Positions 1-10,078 of a stretch of 64,000 nt of DNA are shown here, piece by piece. Numbering within the stretch: the first letter of the stretch is position 1; every line of letters begins with the position of its first letter. The notes under the pieces were generated by a model. That model saw only the letters and a program-made list of their open reading frames with translations, was not told the DNA's origin and searched no databases. The stretch is from Heracleum sosnowskyi (Eukaryota > Streptophyta > Magnoliopsida > Apiales > Apiaceae): assembly GCA_030848705.1 (NCBI GenBank), contig CM061235.1, forward strand, positions 132,625,228-132,689,227, written 5' to 3'. A program made the position numbers and the translations under genes.

Positions 1-144
1 AATCCTTGCAAATCATCCTTAACAATACCCAGCTGATAAGTTACAGAAGTGGAAGATTGTTGAACCACTTGTGCTTTGAGAAGGTTATTTTCAGCCTGGG
101 TTTCTTGTAATTGTTTCTGTAGAGCAGCTAATTGGGTTAACAAC
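1..144 (-). pseudogene. Element B ORF3, middle fragment left of the D insertion
   Basis: On the minus strand this matches the ORF3 coiled-coil start of element A (around 50800-50940): leucine/glutamine-rich heptads such as QLAALQ. It continues the B ORF3 fragment that stops at 4270 on the other side of copia D. The reading frame continues off the left edge of the window. Identification rests on direct comparison with the intact ORF3 in this same window. Confidence 0.85.
140..144. repeat. Probable target-site duplication of D, left (ACAAC)
   Basis: ACAAC at 140-144 abuts the D LTR terminus; AGAAC at 4270-4274 abuts the other end. One of five bases differs. Removing D and one copy rejoins the B ORF3 frame. 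Confidence 0.6.
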
Positions 145-491
145 TGTTGCCCAGTAATAAACAATTGTAGAAGGGGGGTTGAATACAATTGTATAAGATT
201 CTCAACTTAATAAGATATGAACCACAAATATGAAAGAATAATAACAGCTTTATTAAATCTGATATAAAACTGTTACAAACTCTCTCAAGAAATTCTGATG
301 TTCTTGAGAGCTGCTAGGTTACAAAAACTCTCTCAAGAAATTCTGATGTTCTTGAGAGCTGCTAGGTTACAAAGATACTCGTGTATGTGATTGGTATGTT
401 CACCACATAAATCGAAACCTAAACTGTGTTTATATACTACACAGCTTCTCTATCAATTACATGATAAGTCCTAATCAATTATAAAGATTGA
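145..491 (-). repeat. Truncated 3' LTR of D
   Basis: 347 bp that align without gaps, by eye, to 3662-4008 of the 5' LTR with few substitutions. The remaining ~260 bp (element U3) are deleted. It contains a 48-bp tandem duplication, each unit with a 10-bp perfect inverted repeat CTCTCAAGAA/TTCTTGAGAG (282-310 and 330-358). Confidence 0.88.
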
Positions 492-1281
492 CTTTGTACT
501 TTGTGGTTGTCTCAATCATTCTCACATGATCCAACAGTATTTCAGGAGTTTCATCTTTTCTGTGCAGAAAATACACCCATGTGAATCTAGAATATTCATC
601 AACAATTACAAGAGTGTACCTTTTCTTACTGATGGTCATAATGTTGACTGGTCCAAATAGATCAAGATGCAGCATGTGATATGGTTCTTCAATAGAGGAT
701 TCTGATTTACTCTGGAATGATATCCTTCTTTGTTTAGCCTTTTGACAAGCATCACAGAGTCCATCAGGAGTATACAAAGCTTTAGGTAATCCTCTCACTA
801 AATCTTTCTTTACCAACTCATTGATATTGCTGAAGTTGAGATGCGAAAGCTTTTTGTGCCAATTCCAACTTTCATCTACTGATGCTTTACTGCTGAGACA
901 TGTAGGGGAGTCATCAGTATTTGAGAGAATGTTGGCTTCATATATGTTACCATGCCTGTAGCCAGTCAGTGCTATCTTTCCTGTTTCTTTGCTGACTACT
1001 TCACAATGTGTGGAATAGAAGTTGACATGATAACCTCTGTCAGTGATTTGACTAATACTCAACAGATTGTGTTTTAGTCCCTTCACTAGAGCTACTTTTT
1101 CAATGATGACATTTACAATGAATATATTGCCATATCCCAAAGTTTGTCCAATGTTGCCATCTCCATAAGACACAGTTGGGCCAGCTTTTTCCTTATATTC
1201 TGATAACAGGGCCTTGTTTCCAGTCATGTGCACAGAGCATCCACTATCCATGACTAACACATTTTTCCTTTTTCCCTGCAA
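475..1281 (-). pseudogene. Element D pol fragment: protease, GAG-pre-integrase, start of integrase
   Basis: The translation begins just after a TTG CAG and shows a retroviral-type aspartic protease motif MDSGCSVHMT near residue 11. A GAG-pre-integrase zinc-binding segment follows (WHKKLSHLNF...CDACQKAK, about residues 141-182). Then comes the first integrase acidic residue in HLDLFGPVN (about residue 207). The frame runs into LTR sequence and stops after KYKVNLYN, so the second and third catalytic residues, RT and RNase H are absent. It is in a different frame from gag, and the preceding bases resemble a splice acceptor. It cannot make a working polyprotein. Confidence 0.88.
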
Positions 1282-1297
1282 TCAGAATAGAAACACA

Positions 1298-3613
1298 CTA
1301 GTTAGAACATTTAGGAACCCATACATGTTGGGTTCCTTTTCCAGGCAATTTATTAATTTTAGCAGCAGAAGACTTTTTGACTTTAGCAGTCCTGACATGA
1401 TTTACTCCATCAGGATTTTCTTTGTCAGTATCAATATTAACAAAAGCATGCTTCAACTTGACATTCTTAAAGCTACCAGAATTTGCACTATTTTTATCAA
1501 ACATAGGCAATGGATCATAAAAGTTATAGTACAAATCATGATATTCTACACAAGTATAGATAGAATGCCATATAGCACCACAATGAAAACAAGACTTCTG
1601 TGGTTTATAAAATACTGATCTACTCCTGACATCAGAAATAGGAATTTCAGTACTTTTCTTTAAACTCTTATTACAATCAATGGCAAGATGATTAGAGTTA
1701 CCACAGGTAAAACAACATTTCCTAGGTGCATTTGAGATATACTTATAACCATTCTCTTTATTGATCCCAATTTTACCATTCTTGTTTCTCTTAACAGTAG
1801 CTTCCTTTTTCTTATCTGTATCCTCACAGATTTTATCCTTGAGTTGTTTCTGAGACAGGAAACCTACATTCTTAGTGACTTTATTCAAAGCAGGTTTAGA
1901 CTTTACAAGATTTATACTTTGAGCAGAAGTAGATCCTTTTTCAAAAATTGAATTGGAATCTTTACCAAAAACAAAATCAACAGGAATAATCTTAGATTTG
2001 GTTTTGTCTATAACATGTCTATAGGTTTTTGGACTAACTGTCTCATCAACAACAATTTTCTCCTTAAATTTCTTATCTTCATCTGACTTATATCCTAGAC
2101 ATTCTTTCCAATTCTTAGAGGTATTAATCTCATGAAATTTTCTACCAGAATCTGTCCAGGTCCTGATTTTCTCATTAGCATATTCTAAATCCTTTTCTAG
2201 TGTAATACATTTGAGTTTCATCTCTAAAAACACGTGTTTAGCATTATCACATTCTATCTGTACTTTTTGCATATGAGAAAATTCAGCTTCTAGATGCTCA
2301 TTCCTTTTCCTAAGTTCAGACATCTCAGATCAGATTCTAGAATTCTCAGCAGTTTGACTTCTAAAGCTAATATGCAACGACTTTAGAAAATGTCTTAACT
2401 CAGAAGCATTATCAGTATCAAAATCAAAGACAGTATTTAGTACCTTATTATCAGGAATAGCAGTATCATCAGTATTGGCCATTAGAGCAAAGTTGACCAC
2501 CTCAGTATCAGATTCTGAGGAAGAGTCCATCCAATCCTTTCTTGATGTGATGAGTGCCTTTGTCTTCTTGCACTCAGAAGAAAAGTGACCCATACCATTA
2601 CACTTGTAGCATCTAACCTTTGACTTGTCAAATTTGCTACCATTGCTTTCCTTTTTGATATGCTTGTCTTTGTCTGCATTGAAGGTCCTTTTCTGGAAGT
2701 TGCCTTGTCTTCTAGCCTTCCTGAACTTCATCTTTTTGAAGCTTCTGACAATCATAGCAACCATCTCTTCCATGTCTGAGTCAGAAGAGTCATCATCAGT
2801 ATTGGCATCAGGATTTCCATCAGTATCTGATGAAGAGTCATCAGGATCTGACTCATCTATTCTTGATTTCCTTCTAGAGACCTTCATTGCTTTTCCTTTT
2901 GATTTAGCCTCTACATTCAAGGCAATGGTATTTGCCTTGCTGCTTTTCTTATTTTTTCTCTGTTGAACTTCAAGATCATGAGTTCTTAGCATTCCATAGA
3001 CTTCATCAAGAGACACAGTGTTGAGATCATACTGATGTCTAATGATCAAGGTCCGTGTATCCCATTCTTCAGGTAAAGCTCTTAGAAACTTGGTGTTAGA
3101 ATCTTCAGTTTCATATTCCTTGTCAACTAAAGATAAACTGTTCAGGAGTGTCAGGAATCTATCATATAAATCAGTCAGGCTCTCATCAGGTTTAGCATCG
3201 AATTGTTCATATTCTTGAATCAAAAGAGCCCTTCTGTTTTTCTTGACAAATGCAGATCCCTGGCACTGAGTTTCCAGAGTATCCTAGATTTCTTTTGCAG
3301 ACTTGCATGCAATCACTCTGTTGGACATGACAGCATCAAGACTACTGTGAAGGATGTTCTTTATCTTTGGCTCCCTCAGCACATGAGCTTTTTCTTCTGG
3401 AGTCCATTCAGTCTTTGCCTTGACCACATAGTGTTCAGGTACCGTTTCTGTTCGTTCTATGATCCTTGTAGGAATATATGGTCCATCATGAATCCTGTCC
3501 AAATAATCAGGATCCATAGCCTCCAGGTACATCAGCATCTTTACCTTCCATGTTGGATATTCTGATTTCTTCAGAATGGGAATTTTCATACTTTCATACT
3601 TGGTTGTCGACAT
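1298..3613 (-). pseudogene. Element D gag polyprotein with in-frame stops
   Basis: One frame from ATG at 3613 (MSTTKYESMKIPIL) to the stop at 1298, interrupted by TAG at 3284 and TGA at 2330. The N-terminus has the UBN2/DUF4219-type capsid pattern (YPTWKVKML). Three CCHC zinc knuckles of spacing CX2CX4HX4C are visible: CYKCNGMGHFSSEC, CCFTCGNSNHLAIDC and CFHCGAIWHSIYTC. Between them lie acidic Ser/Asp stretches and a coiled-coil-like segment (MSELRKRNEHLEAEF). It would bind RNA and assemble virus-like particles if intact. The stops make it a pseudogene. Three knuckles is more than the usual single one. Confidence 0.85.
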
Positions 3614-3647
3614 CTTAGATCGTATCTGATTAAATTTAAATCAGTTT

Positions 3648-3659
3648 GCTCTGATACCA
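3648..3659 (-). other. Primer binding site of D
   Basis: On the minus strand TGGTATCAGAGC lies 2 nt inside the 5' LTR. This is the exact 12-base complement of the 3' end of plant initiator tRNA-Met, the usual primer of copia elements. Confidence 0.9.
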
Positions 3660-3661
3660 AT

Positions 3662-4269
3662 TGTTGCCCAGTACTAAACAATTGTAGAAGGGGGGTTGAA
3701 TACAATTGTATAAGATTCTCGACTTAATAAGATATGAATCACAAATATGAAAGAATAATAACAGCTTTATTAAATCTGATATAAAACAGTTACAAACTCT
3801 CTCAAGAAATTCTGATGTTCTTGAGAGCTGCTAGGTTACAAAAACTCTCTCAAGAAATTCTGATGTTCTTGAGAGCTGCTAGGTTACAAAGATACTCGTG
3901 TATGTGATTGGTATGTTCACCACATAAATCGAAACCTAAACTGTGTTTATATACTACACAGCTTCTCTATCAATTACATGATAAGTCCTAATCAATTATA
4001 AAGATTGAAACCTATCCTAAATTGATAGCTTCATACCTACAGACCAGGAACCGACAGAATAATCTTCCTTATTTAACTAGACTCCAAATATAACTCGAAG
4101 TAGGAATCCTGATCAGCTTTCAGTCATGATAATCAATCCTGATCCCAGTCCTGATATTCATCCTGATCCTGACGATCATGCAATCCTGATGACTATGCAT
4201 TACTGATGACGTCAGCAATCCTGATCAGTTGAGTCTAGATCCCGACGATCATTGAATCCTGATCTAACA
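3662..4269 (-). repeat. 5' LTR of D
   Basis: 608 bp, TGTTAG...GGCAACA in element orientation. It carries the same two hairpin units as the other LTR (3799-3827 and 3847-3875). The segment 4080-4260 has many short ATCCTGAT repeats. Confidence 0.88.
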
Positions 4270-5966
4270 AGAACAAAGCAGCGTTTGTGTCAGTGTGTGC
4301 ACTCACCTCAATTTCTCTCAATGGTGTTTCACTCAACTCACGTGCTTGTGTATCACTCTGTGTTTGACTCTCATCTCTCACAACTAGTTGTCTCTCCATG
4401 TTCTCAGATGATGTACCTGCATAACAAATCACCCTAGCCCCTTCTAGAGAGGTCAGTGGTGGTGCAATGGGAGTTCGCAAATCCCAATCCATGGTTGAGT
4501 CTGTCAAAATATTTGACATTGTAAACTGAATTGCTTCAGTGACAGACTCACCTGGTTGCCTTTCACTTTCACCAGTATAAACTGCGAGTGAATAATCCTT
4601 TAGGGGAGCCAGAGATGTTCCCTCTGGGAGGGTAGAAAATGATTCTATTAAAGATGGCTGAGAATCAGATTTTCCCTCTGATGCATGTGAAGGCACTTCT
4701 ACCGTAACTATGGTAGGTACTGTATCAAAATCAAAATTAAAGTACTCTCCTAGCATAGTGTCCTGAGTATCATCTATTGGTATGTATTCTCCCATTGTGA
4801 TAATGGGAGTGTGCTTGACTCAGTACAAGATGCCATGGCCCTATGGCGAATTTCAATAGATTCATCCTGTTGAGAGGATGTCTCCAGAGACTGTTCAGTG
4901 GCCATATCAATGTCCATATCCTGTTGATATGATACAGATGGGCTTACACTCATTATAGCTACATCTCTAACTCTTCTTTGACTGGTGTGTAAATTAAGCT
5001 CAGGTTGTTGGTTAGAAGTGTTTGACACTGTGTTTGGCTCTATGACCTGTGTTGGAGATTGTGGTTCTACAACCTCTTGGTCTGCCCTACCAACCACTTG
5101 GGTTTCAATCAAAGTACCAGAAGAAGAAGATGCAGGGTTAGGAATAACTACCTGTAGTGGAACTGGATGTGGCTGAGGAACTTGTTCACCAAAGATTGGA
5201 AGATTAATAAATTGACTCATCAATGGTGAAACAAGAATAAGTGTGTTTAGAAATTTGAGTGAGCAGTCCAGTCTGGTGTAGAATTTGGAATCAGTGGTTT
5301 GGGAGGTTTCAAATCTAGCATTCCTAAACAGTTCTACTTGCTCAGCAGTAAGTAGATGATTTATGATAAGAGTGAAAAAGCGAGGGTACCAACACTTCAC
5401 TTTCACATGATTATCAAAATCTCTCATAGAGTGAGCAAGCCTGTTGATCATAACATTCCACATAATCTCACCAAAATTTAATCTACGACCAAATACAATA
5501 GCATAAGCAATATATTTGTTTTTGTGCAATTACCAAATACTCTTGCTATTGTATCAAAGAACAGATCCCATTCCCTAACAAGAAAGCTTTTTGACAATTT
5601 AACCATTTGTATAGGCCCCTGATAATGAATATTCACAAAGAACTGAGATAACTCATCATCAGAGGGTAAGGGATCAAACTTGTCCTTAGGAAACTGTAAC
5701 ACATCACAAAACATTTCTAAAGTGACTGTATATTGCTGGTTTAAAATAGTGAATGTAAAAGATTTTGAATCCTCAACAATAACAATACTAGAACAGAGAA
5801 AATGTAATGTATCAATTTTTAAAAGAGCAGATGCACACATAGCATGACTGACACAAGTCTGACTATTCAAAAACTGAATCCATGGTCTAAACCGTTCAAC
5901 CTTACACTTAGACGGATCAAAATACCCAATATAGTTGTTTAAAACAAGTTCAAAATTAGGATCCAT
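4270..5966 (-). pseudogene. Element B ORF3, N-terminal part, frameshifted
   Basis: Starts at ATG 5966 (MDPNFELVLNNYIGYFDP) and matches residues 1 to about 595 of the intact ORF3 at 49021-52521. Two lesions are visible. Near 5500-5529 the frame shifts and a few codons after TKTN are lost; near 4780-4795 it shifts again. The conserved N-terminal domain (FRPWIQFLN, FGRRLNF, CWYPRFFTLIINHLL) is recognisable across the fragments. The basic cluster seen in A (KKRK) is missing here because of a short deletion. Copia D interrupts the rest at 4270. Confidence 0.85.
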
Positions 5967-6626
5967 TTATAAAACAAGAAATTTTAATTAATTTAAAATA
6001 AAATAAGAATTTTAGGGATTTTTAGAATTAAAAAAAAATTAATTAAAATCCACAAAATCAAAATTTTACCAAAAATTAATCAATATTAAATTTTTATACT
6101 AAATTCGAACTTAACACTTTGAAATAAAAAAAAAACTTGGGTAAATGATTCAAAAAAGCACACACTCAGTTCAATAACACAGAAATTAACACTTGATTAC
6201 CAAAACAAACAAGAATCACTTAAACAAATCAAAAACACACAAGTCGAAAGGAAAAAGAGAAAAAAATTGAACAGCAATTCGACTTAGGATGCTTGAATTC
6301 GAAAGAAAAGAACAGATTTGTTAAGTAATAACTTGAGCAATGATTGTGATTAAAGCAAAAAATTCTGCAGAAGTTTGAGAGAATTCGAATGGGGAAAAAA
6401 CTGATAAGAAAAAAAAAGAATTGCGTGTGCAAGTATTTATATGTGTATAACTGTTAAAATAAAACAAATAGAAGACAAATGAACAGTTTTTTGAAAAAAG
6501 ACCTGGGAAGACAATCGGGAAGACTTAGAATAGTCTTCCCGGTAGTCTTCCTAGTACAAACCGGATTGTCTTCTAAAAAAATAAAACAAAAAAAACAAAA
6601 ATTAAATAAATAAAAGTAAGTCTTCC
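5967..6626 (-). promoter_or_regulatory. Element B spacer upstream of ORF3: GGAAGAC array and TATA-like box
   Basis: A/T-rich leader in front of ORF3. TATAAATA reads on the minus strand at 6434-6441. Upstream of it (6505-6572 and 6619-6626) are direct and inverted copies of GGAAGAC/GTCTTCC. CACTA-1 interrupts the array at 6627 and it continues at 25747. The same motif fills the B LTR (34689-34848) and the corresponding regions of element A. No ORF of its own is convincing here. Confidence 0.5.
6624..6626. repeat. CACTA-1 target-site duplication TCC, left
   Basis: TCC at 6624-6626 matches TCC at 25744-25746. Three-base duplications are diagnostic for CACTA transposons. Confidence 0.88.
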
Positions 6627-6849
6627 CACTACACCATAGATTGCCTACTGTAACATAAAATATATGTTGTATCAGGGGGTCAATATGTTGCTGTAGCCCC
6701 ACAATATGACTAAGGTAACATAAAATTTATGATAGTTTTTACGATGTTGCCCTAGGGCGTCTAAGGTAACATCTTACGAGCATAAGGCAACATCAGTTTT
6801 CTGTTGCCCTAGAACTCTATAACAACATAAACTAGGGCTAAACTAACAT

Positions 6850-7379
6850 AAAGTTTTGTTACCTTAGAGTATTAATTTTTTTTTTTTAAAATAGTGGACC
6901 CCAGAGTATGGGGCCCACCTTGTGGGGCCCACAATATGGGGCCCACATTTTTTTGCAATATTTTTGCTATAGAAACATTTATCATCCTTACAAACAAATA
7001 TTTTACCAAAATAACCTATTCATTCCAATATGCCATTCCAAAAATTCATAATCCAAACATACTAAACCAACTCCCAAACACATCAAACATTCTAAACAAA
7101 TTCACTACTACATAGTCAACAACAACATACTAATATTTCACAAACTTAATTAAACTAACTAGTTCACATCCATACTTAACAGTAAAAAACATTGATAAAA
7201 AAATATAATATCTTCTATAGCTTTAAGGCAGGGAGTATTGCCGGCCTCTTTTTCATCAGATTACGATACACTGATCTGCTATCCCTTGGTGTTCCAACTT
7301 CACCATAATAATCTGATCTGATATTGATATGCTTTGACAAAGAAGGGCCTTGGACGCCGGATCATCTGAGTTACGATAA
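6850..7379. other. CACTA-1 left arm, no clear gene
   Basis: AT-rich sequence with a short run of GGGCCCAC-type repeats at 6898-6945 (GGGCCCACCTTGTGGGGCCC). From 7210 to 7380 the minus strand is moderately open and might be 3' exon or UTR of a captured gene. I cannot assign it. Confidence 0.4.
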
Positions 7380-7385
7380 AGACAT

Positions 7386-7679
7386 AGCTACATTGTGGCC
7401 GTTGCTTCGATTTCAGCTTCTGATTCTGATTCCGATTCCGATTCCGGAGGAGAATAATCTTTAATAGCCTGATCAGATATGTTGGTCAAGGATAACATAC
7501 TGAACCAAAATACAGAAGAAATGCATTAGATTAAACCAGAAAGAGGCAAAAATATATTAACTAATTCAGTCACACTTTTTAGTGGACTAAGCTATTAGCA
7601 AAAAAGATTGAACCTGTGATATTTCCTCCATTTGTCCATCTGGAATTTTCTTTTGTGCAAGCATATCTTCTTCCTTTCT
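7386..7679 (-). pseudogene. Captured exon-like pieces of an unidentified host gene
   Basis: Two segments look like spliced exons on the minus strand. Exon 7614-7679 (66 nt) has a CACAG acceptor and a GTTCAA donor. A final exon from 7499 down has a GGTTCAG acceptor and ends in a stop near 7386. The last exon reads ISDQAIKDYSPPESESESES then EAEIEATATM and stop, an acidic Glu-Ser tail encoded by ATTCCG-type repeats. I do not recognise the protein. It lies just downstream of the ascorbate oxidase exons on the same strand but does not match ascorbate oxidase, so it is probably a second captured source. Confidence 0.4.
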
Positions 7680-7852
7680 CTGTGAATAGTAACGATTTTC
7701 GTTAATTGCGCCAAGAAAAGACCCTTAATTGCAAATCAAAGATCTTCAAACATCATAACAGATTATGGCTCTGCACAGGACGATAAAATAAATTGAAGGG
7801 TGAGTGCGTATGAATATACAGGAATGTTTGAGATATGACAAATAAAATCTAC

Positions 7853-8774
7853 CTCTATTTCGAAACTTAAAGCTGATAGAGATGTCAAGCTCCCAATCCT
7901 CAGCCTGTATGTTTTTCCTGAAACTACTGTTAGTACATAGGGTGAACACTCAGGATTAGTGGCATTACAGACACCATTCCCAGCGCTTGGTAAACTATAA
8001 TTGAACCTTCCTTTCCCTTGAATTAGTAGCGACTGAAATCATCATGTAAAACAATATAAATACATAGCAGAAGAAATAGGCTTCTACAGAAAACATAGAA
8101 GAAGGAAAAAGATAGTTTAATTTTAAGCTTCCGGTCTTGATATAAATGCATATGTACCTGAGGTTCCCCAACCCATACAGACAGAATCGAGGAAAGGCCA
8201 GTAGCTTGTTCATAAGTGCTCTTGTGGTACCAGTCGGTCAGAATGATACTTCGATCATAATCATACGAGAAGGGCTCGTCATTTCCATCTGGAAGAGCTA
8301 CACGAAGTGATCCATATAGTCCAGCATCTCTTTGCATACCATAATGTGCATGATACATATATGTTCCAGCCTATGACCAAAAGAAAATTAGAAGATGAGT
8401 TTCTATAAGATATAAACCTCGTATGTAGTTGCGGTTCATAGTCGCTACTAGTTTAAAGAGTAGTTATAAAAATTAAAACTTACCCTGTCCACCACAAACT
8501 CATATGTGAAGGTGTCACCTGGCAAAATGGGAAACTGAGTCACCCCTTCTGATCCATCAAACCAAGGTGTTCCAATCTGTAATAGATTATAAGTAGTTCA
8601 ATTAAATTGTGTTTCAATACTAATAATTAAAATAAAGTACTTTCTAGTAACTAGCTAGTACTTCAGTTTACCTGTCTGATTCCATGCCAATGAATAGCAA
8701 CATTTTCAGTTAACAAATTGTTCTTGAGCTCCAAAATGACTGTATCGCCTTGCGTCGCCCTTATAGTTGGCCCT
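7853..8774 (-). pseudogene. Captured ascorbate oxidase fragment (four exons with introns)
   Basis: Minus-strand exons with GT-AG borders at 8672-8774, 8484-8576, 8158-8370 and 7853-8032. Translations follow plant L-ascorbate oxidase in order. Exon one has GPTIRATQGD and the copper motif HWHG. Exon two has GTPWFDG and FTYEFVVDR. Exon three has the second copper motif YHAHYGMQR plus AGLYGSLRV and LTDWYHKS. Exon four has LLIQGKGRFN, CSPYVLTVV and YRLRIGSLT. Upstream coding sequence and the later domains with the type-1 copper ligands are absent, so no oxidase can be made. No internal stop is visible in the four exons, which suggests recent capture or selection. It lies wholly inside CACTA-1. Confidence 0.88.
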
Positions 8775-9149
8775 CTGGATATGCAGCCTTCAATATGTGA
8801 AAACAAGAGCCACCAGCCATATACAGCATGATGACCCATAAATTATGATCATTGACGAAAGAGCAGTGCGACTTCAGAACGTTAGGATGGTCTACCAGGT
8901 TCATTATTTGAGCTACACGAGATACGCTGTTCTGAGAACAAAAAAAATCAACAAAATAAATTGTACATTACACATGATCAACAATTACATAACATCAATC
9001 ATCCCCTACTCATATAGTCATCGTAGTTTACTTTCTACCACTAGTTGTCAATTAAAAATTCCTAGTTGCTATAGAATTACTAGAGCACAAGTATGCTCTT
9101 CTTTTGCTGCACAATTTGAACATCCCTACTTTGATCTAGAAACACCAAA
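8775..9149. other. CACTA-1 interior between ascorbate oxidase exon and CACTA-2
   Basis: Partly continues the captured ascorbate oxidase region (intron or upstream exon remnant up to about 8860). The remainder is AT-rich with no protein I recognise. Confidence 0.4.
9147..9149. repeat. CACTA-2 target-site duplication AAA, left
   Basis: AAA at 9147-9149 and at 24006-24008 flank the CACTA-2 ends. Confidence 0.8.
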
Positions 9150-9670
9150 CACTACAAGAAAACAGAGCCTAACCGACCGTCAACAAGGGTCGGTTATATC
9201 CGACATCGGTCGGTTTTACGTGTAAAACCGACCGTCATCGATGGTCAGTTTTAGACTGGTCGGTTTTAAGAGTTGGTCAGGTTTAACACATATAACCGAC
9301 CACGGGGCGGTCGGTTATGTCCGTTTTAAATTCCTTAAAGTGGGTCCTAAGAATAACACGTGTCAATACGTGTCCTATGATGTCAGCAGAATAAAACCGA
9401 CCGGTGGCGGTCGGTTATGTCCGAAAAAAATTGTTTTGACTTTAACCATAACCGACCGAAGTCAAAGTGTGCATATCGGTCGGTTTTATGGCAGTAGTCG
9501 CTCAAAATTGCATAACCGACCGTCGTATAACCGACCACCATTAAGGAAGACGGTCGGTTATATAGTTTGAATGCGGTCGGTTATGGTGTACACCGGTCGG
9601 TTTTCTGTGTTTTGGAATGGTAAAAAACGGTCAGTTATGTGTATTGTCGGTCGGTTTTCTGGGTATTTTT
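9150..9670. repeat. CACTA-2 left subterminal repeat array
   Basis: More than fifteen copies of ACCGACC or GGTCGGT in both orientations, often paired as inverted repeats. In En/Spm-type elements such motifs bind the TNPA-like protein during transposition. That function is inferred here. Confidence 0.85.
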
Positions 9671-10078
9671 AAAAAACAAATTGCAGGTTCTGTAGTTTTA
9701 TGCCCTGTACCATTCATTTCATATATACCATTCCAATGGGCAATACCAATCAATATCAACAACAATCAATATCAACAACAATCAATACCAATCCCAATCC
9801 AAAAACCAATCCATTCCTAAACTCATTATCATAAAATAAATACAAACATAATTCATAAAATACCAACTTAATTAGATCCGATACAAACGGATCATAAAAT
9901 ACCAATGTTAACTCCGACATAATCGGATCAACCATACAAACCAAAATATGGGTCCGATATAAACGGATCAACCACACAATGTTAAGTCCGATATTATCGA
10001 ACATCCAACAAAACATAGTTCATTACAATTACTAAAGTTCAGATTCAAAGTTTCTAAACCATACAACCACATAATTAA

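Larger units (their letters stand above)
145..4269 (-). mobile_element. Copia element D, internally deleted, inserted in B ORF3
   Basis: Minus-strand copia element with a complete 5' LTR at 3662-4269 and a truncated 3' LTR at 145-491. The interior holds a gag polyprotein and pol only as far as the start of the integrase core. RT, RNase H and the U3 part of the 3' LTR are missing, so a single deletion joins integrase codons to the LTR at about 491/492. The LTR ends are TG...CA in element orientation and the PBS matches initiator tRNA-Met. It splits the ORF3 of element B. Confidence 0.9.

Noticed and set aside
7853..8860. A live ascorbate oxidase gene
   Set aside because: Only four internal exons are present, without the later copper-binding domains, and they lie within CACTA-1 termini and TSD.
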